From: Variovorax sp. J22G73
GTDB taxonomy: Bacteria; Pseudomonadota; Gammaproteobacteria; Burkholderiales; Burkholderiaceae_C
Reading direction: 5' to 3'
Length of the DNA: 64,000 nucleotides
Assembly: GCF_030317035.1 (NCBI RefSeq)
Contig: NZ_JASZYK010000004.1
Location: 496,001 to 560,000 of the forward strand
Part shown: positions 1-9,208 of the stretch, piece by piece
How positions within the stretch are numbered: position 1 is the stretch's first letter
Layout: every line of letters starts with the position of its first letter
The notes under the pieces: generated by a model
The model's database searches: none
Told to the model about the DNA's origin: nothing
Seen by the model: only the letters and a program-made list of their open reading frames with translations
Program-made: the position numbers and the translations under genes

Positions 1-2
1 GC

Positions 3-650
3 GACCTGGTCGACGAAGGCCGGCCCGACGAATACGCGCAGGCGCGGCGCCTGCTCTCAAAGCTGCGCATGCCGTACCTGGTGATTCCGGGCAACCACGA
101 CCACCGCGAAAACTTTCGCGCGGCCTTCGCGGACCACGCGTACCTGCCGGCCGAAGGCGCGCTGCACTACTGCGTGAACGCGCACCCGGTGCGTATCGTG
201 GCGCTCGACTCGTGCGTGCCGGGCCGCCACCACGGCGATGTCGACGCGCACGGGCTCGCGTGGCTGCGCCGCACGCTGGAGGCCGACCGCGCCAAGCCCA
301 CGCTGCTGATGCTGCACCACCCGCCCTTTGCCAGCGGCATTCCGTACATGGACGCGTACCGCTACCTCGACCCGGCACCGCTCGCGGCCGTGCTGGGCGC
401 GTTCGACAACATCGAGCTGGTGCTGTGCGGCCACGTGCACCGCACGATGCTGCGGCGCTGGGCGGGCACGGTGGTGTGCGCCTGCCCCAGCAGCACGACC
501 GAGATCGCGCTGCGGCTGGCGGCCGATGCCGCACCCGCGTCGTACATGGGCCGGCCGGGGTGCATGCTGCATCTGTGGAGCGAGGCGCAGGGCATGGTGA
601 GCCATGTGAGCCACATCGGGGCGATGGAGGGGCCGTTTCCGTTTGCCTGA
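3..650 (+). CDS. Metallophosphoesterase, CpdA-like cyclic-nucleotide phosphodiesterase (5' truncated)
   Basis: The gene enters from beyond the left edge; the open frame is continuous from base 3 to the TGA at 648-650, giving the C-terminal ~215 residues. Visible metal-binding motifs of the calcineurin-like fold are GNHDH (near base 90), HHPPF (near base 318) and GHVHR (near base 429). This order fits class III cAMP phosphodiesterases (CpdA/IcfG type), cytosolic enzymes hydrolysing cyclic nucleotides or related phosphodiesters. The N-terminal Dx(H) motif is outside the window, so substrate cannot be narrowed. The family is recognised with confidence; the cAMP substrate is inferred. Confidence 0.85.
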   Translation, partial: DLVDEGRPDEYAQARRLLSKLRMPYLVIPGNHDHRENFRAAFADHAYLPAEGALHYCVNAHPVRIVALDSCVPGRHHGDVDAHGLAWLRRTLEADRAKPTLLMLHHPPFASGIPYMDAYRYLDPAPLAAVLGAFDNIELVLCGHVHRTMLRRWAGTVVCACPSSTTEIALRLAADAAPASYMGRPGCMLHLWSEAQGMVSHVSHIGAMEGPFPFA

Positions 651-727
651 GCGGGGCACAAGCACGCTGGCCTGACGGCGCCGTCGCGCGCAGAATGCGG
701 CCGAAGGCCTCCACGCCACATGCCCCC

Positions 728-1531
728 ATGCCGCAGGAACGCACCCTCCTCTACGCCGGCCACGAGTTCACCGTGGAGCACGTGCGCGCCCATGCGCACA
801 CGGGCCCCGACTGGAGCGCGCCCTACACCCTGGCGACGCGCCGCATCGTCTTTCCGACCGGGCGTGCGCTGCTCGACGTGCGTTCGGGCGACAGCACCTG
901 GCTGGTCGACGGGCTCACCGCCATGCACTTCGGCGAGGCCATGGTCTACCAGCTGCGCCTGGCCGCGCGCGGCGTGCGCCACAGCATGGTGGTCAGCCGA
1001 CACGCGGTGCCGCGCGCGGACGCGGCGCCCCTGTTCTGCCTGCTGTCGCCGCGCGCGCTGTACCGCGTGCACGTGGCGCAGCGGCGGCTTCGCGCGGGCA
1101 ACGCGAGCGAAGAAAGCAAAGGGAGCGATGCAGCCACCATCGCTTCGCTGGTAGCGCAGCTCGGCACGTCGCGCCCGCAGGCACCGCTGAAAGGCGCCGT
1201 GGCGCGCGCGAAGCGGCTGCTCGCGGAGACCGCCGACCGCGAGGCGCGACTGTCGTTGCACGAAGTGGCCGACGCCGTCTCGCGCTCGCCCTTCCACCTG
1301 GCGCGCAGCTTCCGCGAGCAGACCGGGCTCAGCCTGCACCAGTACCGCCAGCACCTGCGGCTCGCCGCGGCCATGGAACGGCTGGCCGAGGGTGACGCCG
1401 ACCTCGCGGGCATCGCGCATGACCTCGGCTACTGCAGCCAGAGCCACCTGGGCGCGGTGTTCCGGCGCGAAACGGACGTCACGCTGGGCGAGGCACGCCA
1501 CGCACTCGGTACGCCGGCCGCACGAATTTGA
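728..1531 (+). CDS. AraC family transcriptional regulator
   Basis: 267-residue cytosolic DNA-binding protein. The last ~100 residues form the two helix-turn-helix subdomains of AraC/XylS regulators; the second contains the typical IAHDLGYCSQSHLGAVFRRE pattern. The N-terminal ~150 residues are an AraC-type sensing region with no recognisable ligand signature. The start at 728 (MPQERTLL) was preferred; an in-frame ATG at 695 would add 11 residues. It precedes the EamA transporter by 36 bp on the same strand, so that exporter is a plausible target. A long open frame upstream of 695 is a GC-driven extension and was ignored. Confidence 0.9.
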   Translation: MPQERTLLYAGHEFTVEHVRAHAHTGPDWSAPYTLATRRIVFPTGRALLDVRSGDSTWLVDGLTAMHFGEAMVYQLRLAARGVRHSMVVSRHAVPRADAAPLFCLLSPRALYRVHVAQRRLRAGNASEESKGSDAATIASLVAQLGTSRPQAPLKGAVARAKRLLAETADREARLSLHEVADAVSRSPFHLARSFREQTGLSLHQYRQHLRLAAAMERLAEGDADLAGIAHDLGYCSQSHLGAVFRRETDVTLGEARHALGTPAARI

Positions 1532-1567
1532 TAGCAGCCACGCGGCGCGGTCGCCAGACTCGCCGCC

Positions 1568-2470
1568 ATGCACCGCAACCTCAGCACCGGCCTGCTCGCC
1601 GCGGCCGCCGCCGCGCTCGTCGGCAGCGCCTGGCAACTCGTTTCCCGCCACGGCGTCACCACCACGCTCGGGCCCATGGAGCTGGCCTTGATGCGCTACG
1701 GCATCCCCGCGCTGCTGCTGGCGCCCCTGTGGTTCGGCAAGCGACGCATCGCACCGGGCGCCTCGCGACTTGCGCGCATGCTGCTGGTCGCCGGCGGCGG
1801 CCTGCCTTTCGGGCTGCTGGTGCTGGCCGGCGCGCAATGGGCGCCCGCGAGCCACATGGGCATCTTCATGGCCGGCAGCCTCCCACTGTTCACGGCCGTC
1901 GGCGCGTGGCTCCACAAGGGGCAGAAGGTGAACGGCCTGCGCCTGGCGGGCCTGTGCTGCATCGCGCTCGGCATGGCGCTGTTCGCGGCGAGCAGCTTTC
2001 GCGGCGGCTCGCTCGACTGGCGCGGCGACCTGCTCTTCCTGGCCGCGGCCATGCTGTGGGCCGTGCACTCGCTCGCGTTCGCGCACTGCGCGCTCACGCC
2101 TTGGCAGGGCGCGGCCTTCGTGAACGGATGGTCGGCGCTGCTGCTGTTGCCGGTGCTCGCGTTCACCGGCGCGCCGCGCCTGCTCACCGCGCCGTGGGCC
2201 GACGTGGCGCTGCAGGCCACGGCGCAAGGCGTGGTCGCGGGCCTGCTGGGGCTGGTCGTCTACATGGTCGCGGTCGCGCGGCTGGGCGCGGCGCGCGCAT
2301 CGCTGTCGGCGGCGGCAGTGCCCGTGCTGACCACGCTGGGCGCGGCCTGCTGGATGAACGAGCCGGTCACCGGCGCGGTGCTGCTCGCGCTGGCGCTGGT
2401 CGTTCCGGGGATCGTGCTGGCGAGCGGGGTGGTGCGCTTGAATGCCAGGCGGGTGTTGAGTTCGAGCTGA
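1568..2470 (+). CDS. EamA/DMT-superfamily inner-membrane transporter
   Basis: 300 residues, almost entirely hydrophobic, with about ten predicted membrane helices arranged as two EamA repeats. The first repeat begins at the N-terminus with GSAWQLVSRHG followed by the LMRYGIPALLLAP helix; the second begins around residue 150. Members of the drug/metabolite transporter superfamily export amino acids, metabolites or drugs. The substrate cannot be told from sequence. It lies 36 bp after the AraC regulator on the same strand and may be controlled by it. Confidence 0.9.
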   Translation: MHRNLSTGLLAAAAAALVGSAWQLVSRHGVTTTLGPMELALMRYGIPALLLAPLWFGKRRIAPGASRLARMLLVAGGGLPFGLLVLAGAQWAPASHMGIFMAGSLPLFTAVGAWLHKGQKVNGLRLAGLCCIALGMALFAASSFRGGSLDWRGDLLFLAAAMLWAVHSLAFAHCALTPWQGAAFVNGWSALLLLPVLAFTGAPRLLTAPWADVALQATAQGVVAGLLGLVVYMVAVARLGAARASLSAAAVPVLTTLGAACWMNEPVTGAVLLALALVVPGIVLASGVVRLNARRVLSSS

Positions 2471-2556
2471 GCTGAACAGCGCGGCAACTGCGGCATCGGC
2501 TTGCGCTTCAGATTGCGCGGGCAGAATGCGGCGCATCGCCACGGAGACACAGGCCC

Positions 2557-2907
2557 ATGAAGAAGCTGTTTGTATTCGCAGCCGCGCTCATCGCCTTGCC
2601 CGCCTTCGCCAACGGCAGCATGCAATGCGAAGGCCGCCCTTATTCAGCCGAGGTGCAGTTTCGCCTGTCCACCGGCGAGCTGACCGAGCTGGTCATCGCG
2701 CGCACCGACGGCGCGCAACCCGCGTCCGAGCGCTTCGCGTTGCGCCACCGCTTCGTCGACCCCAGGCGCCAGCTCATGCGCATCACGGCCACCTCGCTGG
2801 AAAGCCCGGCGCGCAAGCTCACGCTGAACGTGTCGAAGACGCGGGGCACGCTGACCCATGCCGGCGCGCAACGCCGGCTGCGCTGCGACTGGACCGACCT
2901 CGGCTGA
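2557..2907 (+). CDS. Small secreted hypothetical protein
   Basis: 116 residues. A clear Sec signal peptide (MKKLF, hydrophobic core, cleavage likely after AFA near residue 19) predicts a periplasmic protein of about 97 residues. The mature part has two cysteines (MQCEG near the N-terminus and RLRCDW near the C-terminus), which could form a disulfide. It is rich in Arg and beta-prone segments. I do not recognise a family. A purine-rich GGAGA lies about 13 bases upstream of the ATG. Confidence 0.75.
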   Translation: MKKLFVFAAALIALPAFANGSMQCEGRPYSAEVQFRLSTGELTELVIARTDGAQPASERFALRHRFVDPRRQLMRITATSLESPARKLTLNVSKTRGTLTHAGAQRRLRCDWTDLG

Positions 2908-2946
2908 GGCCGCGATCACCGCGCCGGCAGCACACGCTTGCGCGGC

Positions 2947-4107
2947 TCAGGCCGCCGCCATCACCCGGTCGCGCCCCATCTCCTTCGCGCGGTACAGCGC
3001 GGCGTCGGCGCGGGCCAGCACGTCGTCCACGCGCCTGCCGTCCTCGTTGGCGGCCACGCCGATGCTCACCGCCATGGAGCCGACCACGGCCATCGGCGAA
3101 TCGGCCGCGAAGGGCTCGTCGATGGCCTGCTTGATGCGTGCCGCCACCGCCATGGCCTCGGCCTTGTTGGCGTCGGGCAGCAGCACCACGAACTCCTCGC
3201 CGCCGTAGCGCCCGAGCACGCCCGCATCGCCCAGCGCGCGCTGCATGCGGCCCACGGCCTCGCGCAGCACGGCGTCGCCCATCAGGTGGCCGAAGCGGTC
3301 GTTCACCTGCTTGAAGTGGTCCAGGTCGAGCATCAGCAAGGCCACGCGCCGGCGGCCCGAGGCGAAGGCGTCGCTGCAGGCGTCGAGCAGCGCACGGCGG
3401 TTGAGCGCGCCGGTGAGCGGGTCGCGCGAGGCGAGGTACTCGAACTCGGTGTGCACGCGGTCTGTCGCCATCAGGATGACGGAGATGGACAGCAGCAGCA
3501 CGGTGAACGAGTACATGCTGATGTACAGCGACTGGATCCAGCTGGCGTCCATGAGCGTGCTGCCGGCCATGCCCGCCACCGCCGACACGAAGCGCAGCGC
3601 GGCGACCAGCGACTGCACGAGCAGCAGGCCGGTCATGAGCCGCTGGCCGAACACCAGCCCCTTGTGGCGCATGTACAGCAGCGCATGAAAGAAGAACAGC
3701 GCCGACACCGCCAGCGTGACCAGCAGCAGCCGCGCCTGGAAGTCGGGCTTGATGGCGCTGAACCAGAACATGGCCAGCGCCAGGAAGCCGTTGAGCACCG
3801 TCCAGCCGCGCGTGTCGCTGCGCCCGAGCAAGAACTTCTGGCTGCCCGCGTAGTAGAGGATGCAGGCCTGGAACAGCACGAAGTTGGCGACAACTATCGT
3901 GATGAAATCGGGGGCGAAGTCGCGCCCCGCGAAGAGCATGGTGCTCACGAAGGCCACCAGCGGCGCCAGCGCCCACTCGCCGAGCCCGCGGATGCTGGGC
4001 GGGTAGCTGCGGCGCATGAAGAACACCACGAGGGCCATCATCAGGCCCATGATGCCGGCCAGCACGATGATGGAGCGGGGATCGAGAATGGATGGCAAGG
4101 CGCCCAT
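2947..4107 (-). CDS. Membrane-anchored diguanylate cyclase (GGDEF domain)
   Basis: 386 residues. The first ~200 hold about six membrane helices acting as an uncharacterised sensor. A cytosolic GGDEF domain follows, starting at RDPLTGALNRRA, with the active-site loop RYGGEEF at residues 300-306. It should condense two GTP into the second messenger c-di-GMP. GGEEF is an active-site form, so catalysis is expected. The RxxD inhibitory I-site normally found a few residues before GGEEF is not present (GDAG occupies that position), so classical product inhibition may be absent. Transcribed alone, convergent with the small secreted protein. Confidence 0.95.
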   Translation of the reverse strand: MGALPSILDPRSIIVLAGIMGLMMALVVFFMRRSYPPSIRGLGEWALAPLVAFVSTMLFAGRDFAPDFITIVVANFVLFQACILYYAGSQKFLLGRSDTRGWTVLNGFLALAMFWFSAIKPDFQARLLLVTLAVSALFFFHALLYMRHKGLVFGQRLMTGLLLVQSLVAALRFVSAVAGMAGSTLMDASWIQSLYISMYSFTVLLLSISVILMATDRVHTEFEYLASRDPLTGALNRRALLDACSDAFASGRRRVALLMLDLDHFKQVNDRFGHLMGDAVLREAVGRMQRALGDAGVLGRYGGEEFVVLLPDANKAEAMAVAARIKQAIDEPFAADSPMAVVGSMAVSIGVAANEDGRRVDDVLARADAALYRAKEMGRDRVMAAA

Positions 4108-4206
4108 GGGGGCTGATTATGTTGGCTTTGCCAATCCGGATCGCGCAACCCCGGTTTCAGTGGCCGGCCGCGGCACCGGCCCCCTAGCCCCTGAGCCTGC
4201 TGGCCC

Positions 4207-5385
4207 TCAGAGCCTTTCGACGATGGTCACGTTGGCCATGCCGCCGCCTTCGCACATGGTCTGCAGGCCGTAGCGCTTGCCGCGCTGGCCGAGCGCGTGG
4301 ATCAATGTGGTCATCAGCTTGGTGCCCGAGGCGCCCAGCGGATGGCCCAGCGCGATGGCCCCGCCGTTCACGTTGAGCCGCGCCGGGTCGGCGTCCAGCG
4401 CCTGCAGCCACGCGATGGGCACCGGCGCGAAGGCCTCGTTCACTTCGTACAGGTCGATGTCGGCGATGTTCATGCCGGCCTTCTTCAGCGCGCGTTGCGT
4501 GGCGGGCAGCGGTGCCTCCAGCATGATGACCGGGTCGTGCCCCATCACGCTCATGTGGTGGATGCGCGCGAGCGGCTTCACGCCCAGCGCCTTCAGGCCG
4601 CGCTCGTTCACCACCAGCACGCCGCTGGCGCCGTCGCAGATCTGGCTGGCCGTGGCCGCGGTGCAGCGACCGCCTGCGGCGATGAGCTTCACGGCGGCGA
4701 TGCTCTCCAGCGTGGCGTCGTAGCGGATGCCTTCGTCGGCGGTATGCAGCTCGCCGGGCTCGGTGCCGTCGGCCATGCGCACCTGCACCGGCACGATCTC
4801 GCGTTCGAACAGGCCGGCCTGCGTGGCGGCGATGGCGCGCCGGTGGCTTTCGAGCGCGTAGCGGTCGAGGGCTTCTTTCTCGATGCCGTAGTTCTTCGCG
4901 ATCATCTCCGCGCCGGTGAACTGGCTGAACTGCACGCCGGGGTAGCGGCGCGCCATCTGCGGGCTCACGTAGAAGCCCAGGCCGTTCTTCAGCGCCAGCG
5001 TGGTGGGCGTGCCCATGGGCACGCGCGTCATGCTTTCCACGCCGGCGGCAATCACGATGTCCATGCTGCCCGACATCACGGCCTGCGCCGCGAAGTGCAG
5101 CGCTTGCTGCGACGAGCCGCACTGCCGGTCGACCGAGGTGGCAGGCACCGACTCGGGCAGCTTCGACGCCAGCACTGCGTTGCGCGCGATGTTCGACGCC
5201 TGCTCGCCGGCCTGGCCGACGCAGCCCATGATCACGTCTTCGATGAGCGCGGGGTCGGCGTCGGCGCGCTGCACCAGCGCGTCGAGCACCTGCGCGGCGA
5301 GGTCGGCCGGGTGCCAGCCGGCAAGGCGGCCGTTGCGACGGCCGCCGGCGGTGCGCGCGGCGGCGACGATGAATGCTTCGGGCAT
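4207..5385 (-). CDS. Acetyl-CoA C-acyltransferase (thiolase, FadA-like)
   Basis: 392 residues, the usual thiolase length. Catalyses CoA-dependent cleavage of 3-ketoacyl-CoA to acetyl-CoA and a shortened acyl-CoA. Catalytic residues are visible: nucleophilic Cys89 in DRQCGSSQQA, His348 in GHPLGASG and the second Cys378 in CEGGG. The start has an AAGGAG ribosome-binding site. It is the second gene of a two-gene operon, 35 bp after the SDR dehydrogenase, so the pair supplies the last two steps of a beta-oxidation spiral. Regulation is probably through the palindrome upstream of the SDR gene. Confidence 0.95.
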   Translation of the reverse strand: MPEAFIVAAARTAGGRRNGRLAGWHPADLAAQVLDALVQRADADPALIEDVIMGCVGQAGEQASNIARNAVLASKLPESVPATSVDRQCGSSQQALHFAAQAVMSGSMDIVIAAGVESMTRVPMGTPTTLALKNGLGFYVSPQMARRYPGVQFSQFTGAEMIAKNYGIEKEALDRYALESHRRAIAATQAGLFEREIVPVQVRMADGTEPGELHTADEGIRYDATLESIAAVKLIAAGGRCTAATASQICDGASGVLVVNERGLKALGVKPLARIHHMSVMGHDPVIMLEAPLPATQRALKKAGMNIADIDLYEVNEAFAPVPIAWLQALDADPARLNVNGGAIALGHPLGASGTKLMTTLIHALGQRGKRYGLQTMCEGGGMANVTIVERL

Positions 5386-5420
5386 GGGTTCTCCTTGGTA
5401 TGCGGATTCGAGGAAACGGC

Positions 5421-6203
5421 TCAGCGCGGCGCCATGCGAATGGCCCCGTCGAGCCGCACGCTCTCGCCGTTGAAGTAGCCGTTGGTGATCATCAGCTCCG
5501 CCAGCGTCGCGTACTCCGCCGGGTTGCCCAGCCGCTTGGGAAAGGGCACCGACGCGGCCAGCGCGGCCTTCACGTTGTCGGGCGCGCCCTGCAGCAGCGG
5601 CGTGTCGAAGATGCCCGGCAGGATGGTGTTCACGCGAATGCCTTCGGCCATGAGGTCGCGCGCAATGGGCAGCGTCATGCCGACGATGCCGGCCTTCGAC
5701 GCAGCGTAGGCGGCCTGGCCCATCTGCCCGTCCTGCGCGGCGACGGACGCGGTGTTGACGATGGCGCCGCGCTCGCCGTCCTGCAGCATGTCGAGCGTGA
5801 GCATGCCGGCGGCCGACTTGGCGATGCAGCGAAAGGTGCCCACCAGGTTGATCTGGATGATGCGGTCGAAGTTGGCGAGCGGAAAGTGCTTGATCTCGCC
5901 CGTGGCCTTGTCGCGGCTCGCGGTCTTCACCGCGTTGCCGGTGCCCGCGCAGTTGACCAGCACGCGCTCCTGCCCGTGGGCGGCGCGCGCCTTGGCGAAA
6001 GCCGCATCCACCTGCTCGTCGGACGTGACGTCGACCTTGCAGAACACGCCGCCCAGCTCCCTGGCCAGGGCCTCGCCCTGCTCCGAATTCAGGTCGAACA
6101 GCGCGACCTTCACGCCGTGGCTGGCGAGCCGGCGCGCCGTGGCGGCGCCGAGGCCCGAGGCACCGCCGGTGACGACGGCGGCAATGCTGGAATCGAGTTG
6201 CAT
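5421..6203 (-). CDS. SDR-family 3-hydroxyacyl-CoA dehydrogenase
   Basis: 260 residues. Classical short-chain dehydrogenase: NAD-binding TGGASGLG near residue 12, NCAG motif, and the catalytic Ser (NTAS) and YAASK. The sequence resembles type-II 3-hydroxyacyl-CoA dehydrogenases (HSD17B10-like), which oxidise 3-hydroxyacyl-CoA to 3-ketoacyl-CoA with NAD+. The start is the ATG at 6203 (MQLDSS); the much longer upstream reading frame lies antisense to the LuxR gene and is not coding. First gene of the operon with the thiolase, divergent from the LuxR regulator, with a 14-bp palindrome 86 bp upstream. Confidence 0.93.
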   Translation of the reverse strand: MQLDSSIAAVVTGGASGLGAATARRLASHGVKVALFDLNSEQGEALARELGGVFCKVDVTSDEQVDAAFAKARAAHGQERVLVNCAGTGNAVKTASRDKATGEIKHFPLANFDRIIQINLVGTFRCIAKSAAGMLTLDMLQDGERGAIVNTASVAAQDGQMGQAAYAASKAGIVGMTLPIARDLMAEGIRVNTILPGIFDTPLLQGAPDNVKAALAASVPFPKRLGNPAEYATLAELMITNGYFNGESVRLDGAIRMAPR

Positions 6204-6258
6204 GTGGAGGGTGTCCTTGAGTTGTCCTGGAGGCGTCCGGGAGGGTTTGTCCGGGGCC

Positions 6259-6305
6259 AGTTTAGGAAGCAGAATCGGTCGCCCGCATCGTCGGAAACGA
6301 CGGGA
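6259..6305. promoter_or_regulatory. Candidate LuxR-type operator and promoter, site 1 (SDR-thiolase / luxR divergent region)
   Basis: Inverted repeat CGTCG-GAAA-CGACG at 6289-6302, preceded by GCAT. On the minus strand a -10-like TAAACT (6264-6259) lies 25 bp downstream of the palindrome edge. The palindrome would then be centred near -42 of a minus-strand promoter for the SDR-thiolase operon, a class-II activator position. On the plus strand the palindrome ends 18 bp before the luxR ATG, which would suit autoregulation. The same motif occurs at 16721-16734 and 19222-19235. The motif is seen; its function is inferred. Confidence 0.55.
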
Positions 6306-6320
6306 TTTCAGCCGCCCCGC

Positions 6321-9098
6321 ATGCAGCAACCCACACCCTCCCCCGCCGTTCCCCGCATCCTCGAGACCAAGCTCAACCCGCCCGCTTTCGTTGCCACGCA
6401 GGTGCCGCGCACCGCCATCGGCGACGGCATGGCCGCCGCGGCCGTGAAGCTGGTGCTGGTGCGCGCGCCGGCCGGGTTCGGCAAGACCACGGCGATGGCG
6501 CAGATGCGCGAGCGCAGGGAGGCGCAGGGCGTTGCCACCGCGTGGCTCACGCTCGACCTGGCCGACAACGACGTGTCGCGCTTCCTGGCCTGCCTGGCGG
6601 AGGCGGTGCAGCGGCTGGGCGTGGAGGGTGATGACGGCCACCGCAGCCATCACGGTCCCCACGGCCCTTTCGATGCGGTGGCCGCACTGGCCGCGCACGA
6701 CTCGCCGTTCACGCTGTTCCTCGACGACTTCGAGCGCGTGCAGGAGCCGGCGGTGCTGGGCCTGGTGCGCGAGATGGTCGAGCACCTGCCTCGCGGCGGG
6801 CAGATCGTGATCGGCTCGCGCAGCCTGCCCGACCTGGGCCTGGGACGCCTGCGCGCGCGCGGGCAGCTGCTGGAGATAGACACCGACCGGCTGCGCTTCA
6901 GCCTGGAGGAAACCAGCGCCTTCTTCAGCCTGCGCCGGCCCCACGCCGAAGGTGCGTTGTCGCTGGACATGCTCGCGCAGCTGCACCGCAAGACCGAGGG
7001 CTGGGTGGCGGCCATCTGGCTCGCGTCGATGGCGCTGGAGCGCCACGGCACCGAGACCGGTTTTGTCGAACGCTTCTCGGGCTCCGACCGCGCCGTGGCC
7101 GACTACCTGGCCGAAGACGTGCTCGCGCACCAGCCGCCGGAGATTCGCGAGTTTCTGCTGCGCACCAGCATCCTTCGCCAACTCGATGCGTCGGTGTGCC
7201 AGGCGCTGTGCCCGCGCGTGGACTGCGCGGCCATCCTGGAGCAGCTGGCGGCGTCGAACCTGTTCGTCACGCGCGTGGGCGGCACGGATGCCAACAGCGC
7301 CAGCAGTTCCGGTAATGCCAGCAGTGCCAGCAATGCCGACAGCGATGCCTGGCGCTACCACAGCCTGTTCGCCGACTTCCTTCGCGCGCAGCTCGCGCGC
7401 GAGCAGCCCGGCGAAATCGAGCGGCTGCACCTGGCGGCCTCGGGCTGGTACGAGTCGCACGGGCGGCCGGTGCCCGCCATCGACCATGCCATCGAAGGCG
7501 GCGACCATCCCTATGCGCTGACGCTGCTCGACAGCTACGCGGCGCAGTTCCTCGAACAGGGCCGCATGCGCATGCTGGCGCGCTGGTTCTCGGCCATTCC
7601 GGAGCACCAGCTGCGCGCGCACCCGTTCCTGCAGCCCATCGCGCTGTGGGCCACCTGCTTCACGCACGGGCCGTGGGACGCCATGCGCCAGCTCGACGCG
7701 TCGGGCTGCCTCGACAGCCCCATCGCCGAGGTGCGCGCGAGCGCCCACACGCTGGTGCCGCTGCTGCTGGCCATGCAGGACCGGCACGACGAGGCCTACG
7801 AGGCCGGCCGCCTGAGCCTGGCGCGCCTGCCCACCGGGCTGGCCTTTGCCGACAGCGTGCTGCTCAACGCCATGGCCCACATCCTGGCCGTGCGCGGCGA
7901 CCCGCACGAGGCGCGCCGCATGCTCGAGGTGGCGCGGCGCGAGCAGGGCAACAGCGCCTTCAACCGCATGTACACCGAGTCGCTGGCGGGCCTGTTCGAC
8001 CTGCAGGAGGGCCGGCTGCGGCAGGCCACCGCGCGGCTGCGCATGGCGGTCGATTCGACGCACGGCGTGTCGTACAACCACAGCCACGGCAATGCCTGGG
8101 CCGGCGTGCTGTACGCCGGCGCGGTGTACGAGACCAACCAGCTCGTGCAGGCCGAGCACCTGCTCAACGTGTACCTGCCGCTGGCGCGCGACGTGGGGCT
8201 GCCCGACCACATGATCCTGAGCCACGCGATGCGCTCGCGCCTGGCCTTCCACGCGGGCGACATCGACGCCGCCTTCCAGGCCCTGACCGAGCTCGAGTAC
8301 CTGGGCCACCACCGCCAGCTGCCGCGCGTGGTGGCCAGCGCCAAGCTGGAGCGCTCGCGCATGCTGCTGCTGCAGGGCAACGGCCCCGCGTCGCACGACG
8401 AGCTGCTGCGCGCCGAAGACCCCGCGCTGTGGGAACGCGAGCGGCGCCAGCGCCTGCCGGCGCACGACCTCGACTACCTCGCGCTGGCCAAGGCGCGCTG
8501 GGACATCGCCTTCGGCGACGCGCGCGCGGCGCTGGCCACGGTCGACGCCGAGCTGCACGCCGCCCTGGCCTCGGCGCGCAACCGGCGCGCGCTGTCGCTG
8601 AAGGTGCTGCGTGCGCTCGCGCTGCAACGCACAGGCGATGCGCCCGCGGCGCTCGACGAGATCGGCGAGGTGCTGCAGACCGCGAGCCAGGAAGGGTTCA
8701 TGCGGCTGATCGTGGACGAGGGGGCCGCGGTGGCCACGCTGGTGCACCGGTATGCGGCGGCGCAGCACGATGGTTCACGTGGCGCCACAGGTGGCACCAG
8801 CGACCCGATACTGGCGGACTACCTGCAGCGCCTGCTGCAGGCCGTGGGGCCGATGCCCGCGTCGGCCGGCGAAGTCGATGCACCGGCGGGCGACGCGATG
8901 CAGGAGCCGCTCACGCGCAAGGAAATCCGCGTGCTGCAGCTGCTGGCCGAGGGCTACTCGAACAGCGCGATGGCCGAGAAGCTGTTCGTGTCGGACAGCA
9001 CGGTGCGCACGCACCTGCGCAACATCAACATGAAGCTGGATGCGAAGAGCAGGACGCAGGCGGTGGCCATCGCGCGCAAGCTCGGGGTGATTCGCTAA
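6321..9098 (+). CDS. MalT-like LuxR-family ATP-dependent transcriptional activator (LAL regulator)
   Basis: 925 residues, typical of large ATP-binding LuxR (LAL/MalT) regulators. N-terminal STAND ATPase: Walker A APAGFGKTT at residues 49-57 and Walker B-like TLFLDDFERV. A long TPR-like helical middle region follows, then a C-terminal LuxR helix-turn-helix (LTRKEIRVLQLLAEGYSNS, then VSDSTVRTHLRNINMKL) in the last ~65 residues. Such proteins activate transcription when an inducer binds the helical sensor. Divergent from SDR-thiolase and probably the regulator of the three acyl-CoA operons in this window. A low-complexity Asn/Ser/Ala tract is encoded at 7289-7348. Confidence 0.93.
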   Translation: MQQPTPSPAVPRILETKLNPPAFVATQVPRTAIGDGMAAAAVKLVLVRAPAGFGKTTAMAQMRERREAQGVATAWLTLDLADNDVSRFLACLAEAVQRLGVEGDDGHRSHHGPHGPFDAVAALAAHDSPFTLFLDDFERVQEPAVLGLVREMVEHLPRGGQIVIGSRSLPDLGLGRLRARGQLLEIDTDRLRFSLEETSAFFSLRRPHAEGALSLDMLAQLHRKTEGWVAAIWLASMALERHGTETGFVERFSGSDRAVADYLAEDVLAHQPPEIREFLLRTSILRQLDASVCQALCPRVDCAAILEQLAASNLFVTRVGGTDANSASSSGNASSASNADSDAWRYHSLFADFLRAQLAREQPGEIERLHLAASGWYESHGRPVPAIDHAIEGGDHPYALTLLDSYAAQFLEQGRMRMLARWFSAIPEHQLRAHPFLQPIALWATCFTHGPWDAMRQLDASGCLDSPIAEVRASAHTLVPLLLAMQDRHDEAYEAGRLSLARLPTGLAFADSVLLNAMAHILAVRGDPHEARRMLEVARREQGNSAFNRMYTESLAGLFDLQEGRLRQATARLRMAVDSTHGVSYNHSHGNAWAGVLYAGAVYETNQLVQAEHLLNVYLPLARDVGLPDHMILSHAMRSRLAFHAGDIDAAFQALTELEYLGHHRQLPRVVASAKLERSRMLLLQGNGPASHDELLRAEDPALWERERRQRLPAHDLDYLALAKARWDIAFGDARAALATVDAELHAALASARNRRALSLKVLRALALQRTGDAPAALDEIGEVLQTASQEGFMRLIVDEGAAVATLVHRYAAAQHDGSRGATGGTSDPILADYLQRLLQAVGPMPASAGEVDAPAGDAMQEPLTRKEIRVLQLLAEGYSNSAMAEKLFVSDSTVRTHLRNINMKLDAKSRTQAVAIARKLGVIR

Positions 9099-9122
9099 AA
9101 GCGCGCCCTCTTCAAGCGCTTT
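9098..9122 (+). terminator. Weak stem-loop after the LuxR gene
   Basis: AAAGCGC (9098-9104) pairs with GCGCTTT (9116-9122) around an 11-nt loop, starting on the stop codon of the LuxR gene. Only a short T-rich tail follows, so termination is plausible but not strong. Confidence 0.35.
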
Positions 9123-9208
9123 CTTCGCGCCTTCTAAGCCGACAGCCACCGGCGAGGTCACCCAAGTGCCGAAATCTTCGGCCACCGAGGAACCGAGCAA
9201 TGGAAGGC

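Noticed and set aside
362..2542. 700-codon minus-strand open frame across the AraC and EamA genes
   Set aside because: Residue content is low-complexity Arg/His/Ala/Gln without motifs; opposite strand encodes recognisable proteins.
5421..8768. Very long minus-strand open frame extending the SDR gene antisense to luxR
   Set aside because: Only 5421-6203 shows protein-like sequence. The rest is the GC-driven shadow of the LuxR gene, which has clear domains.
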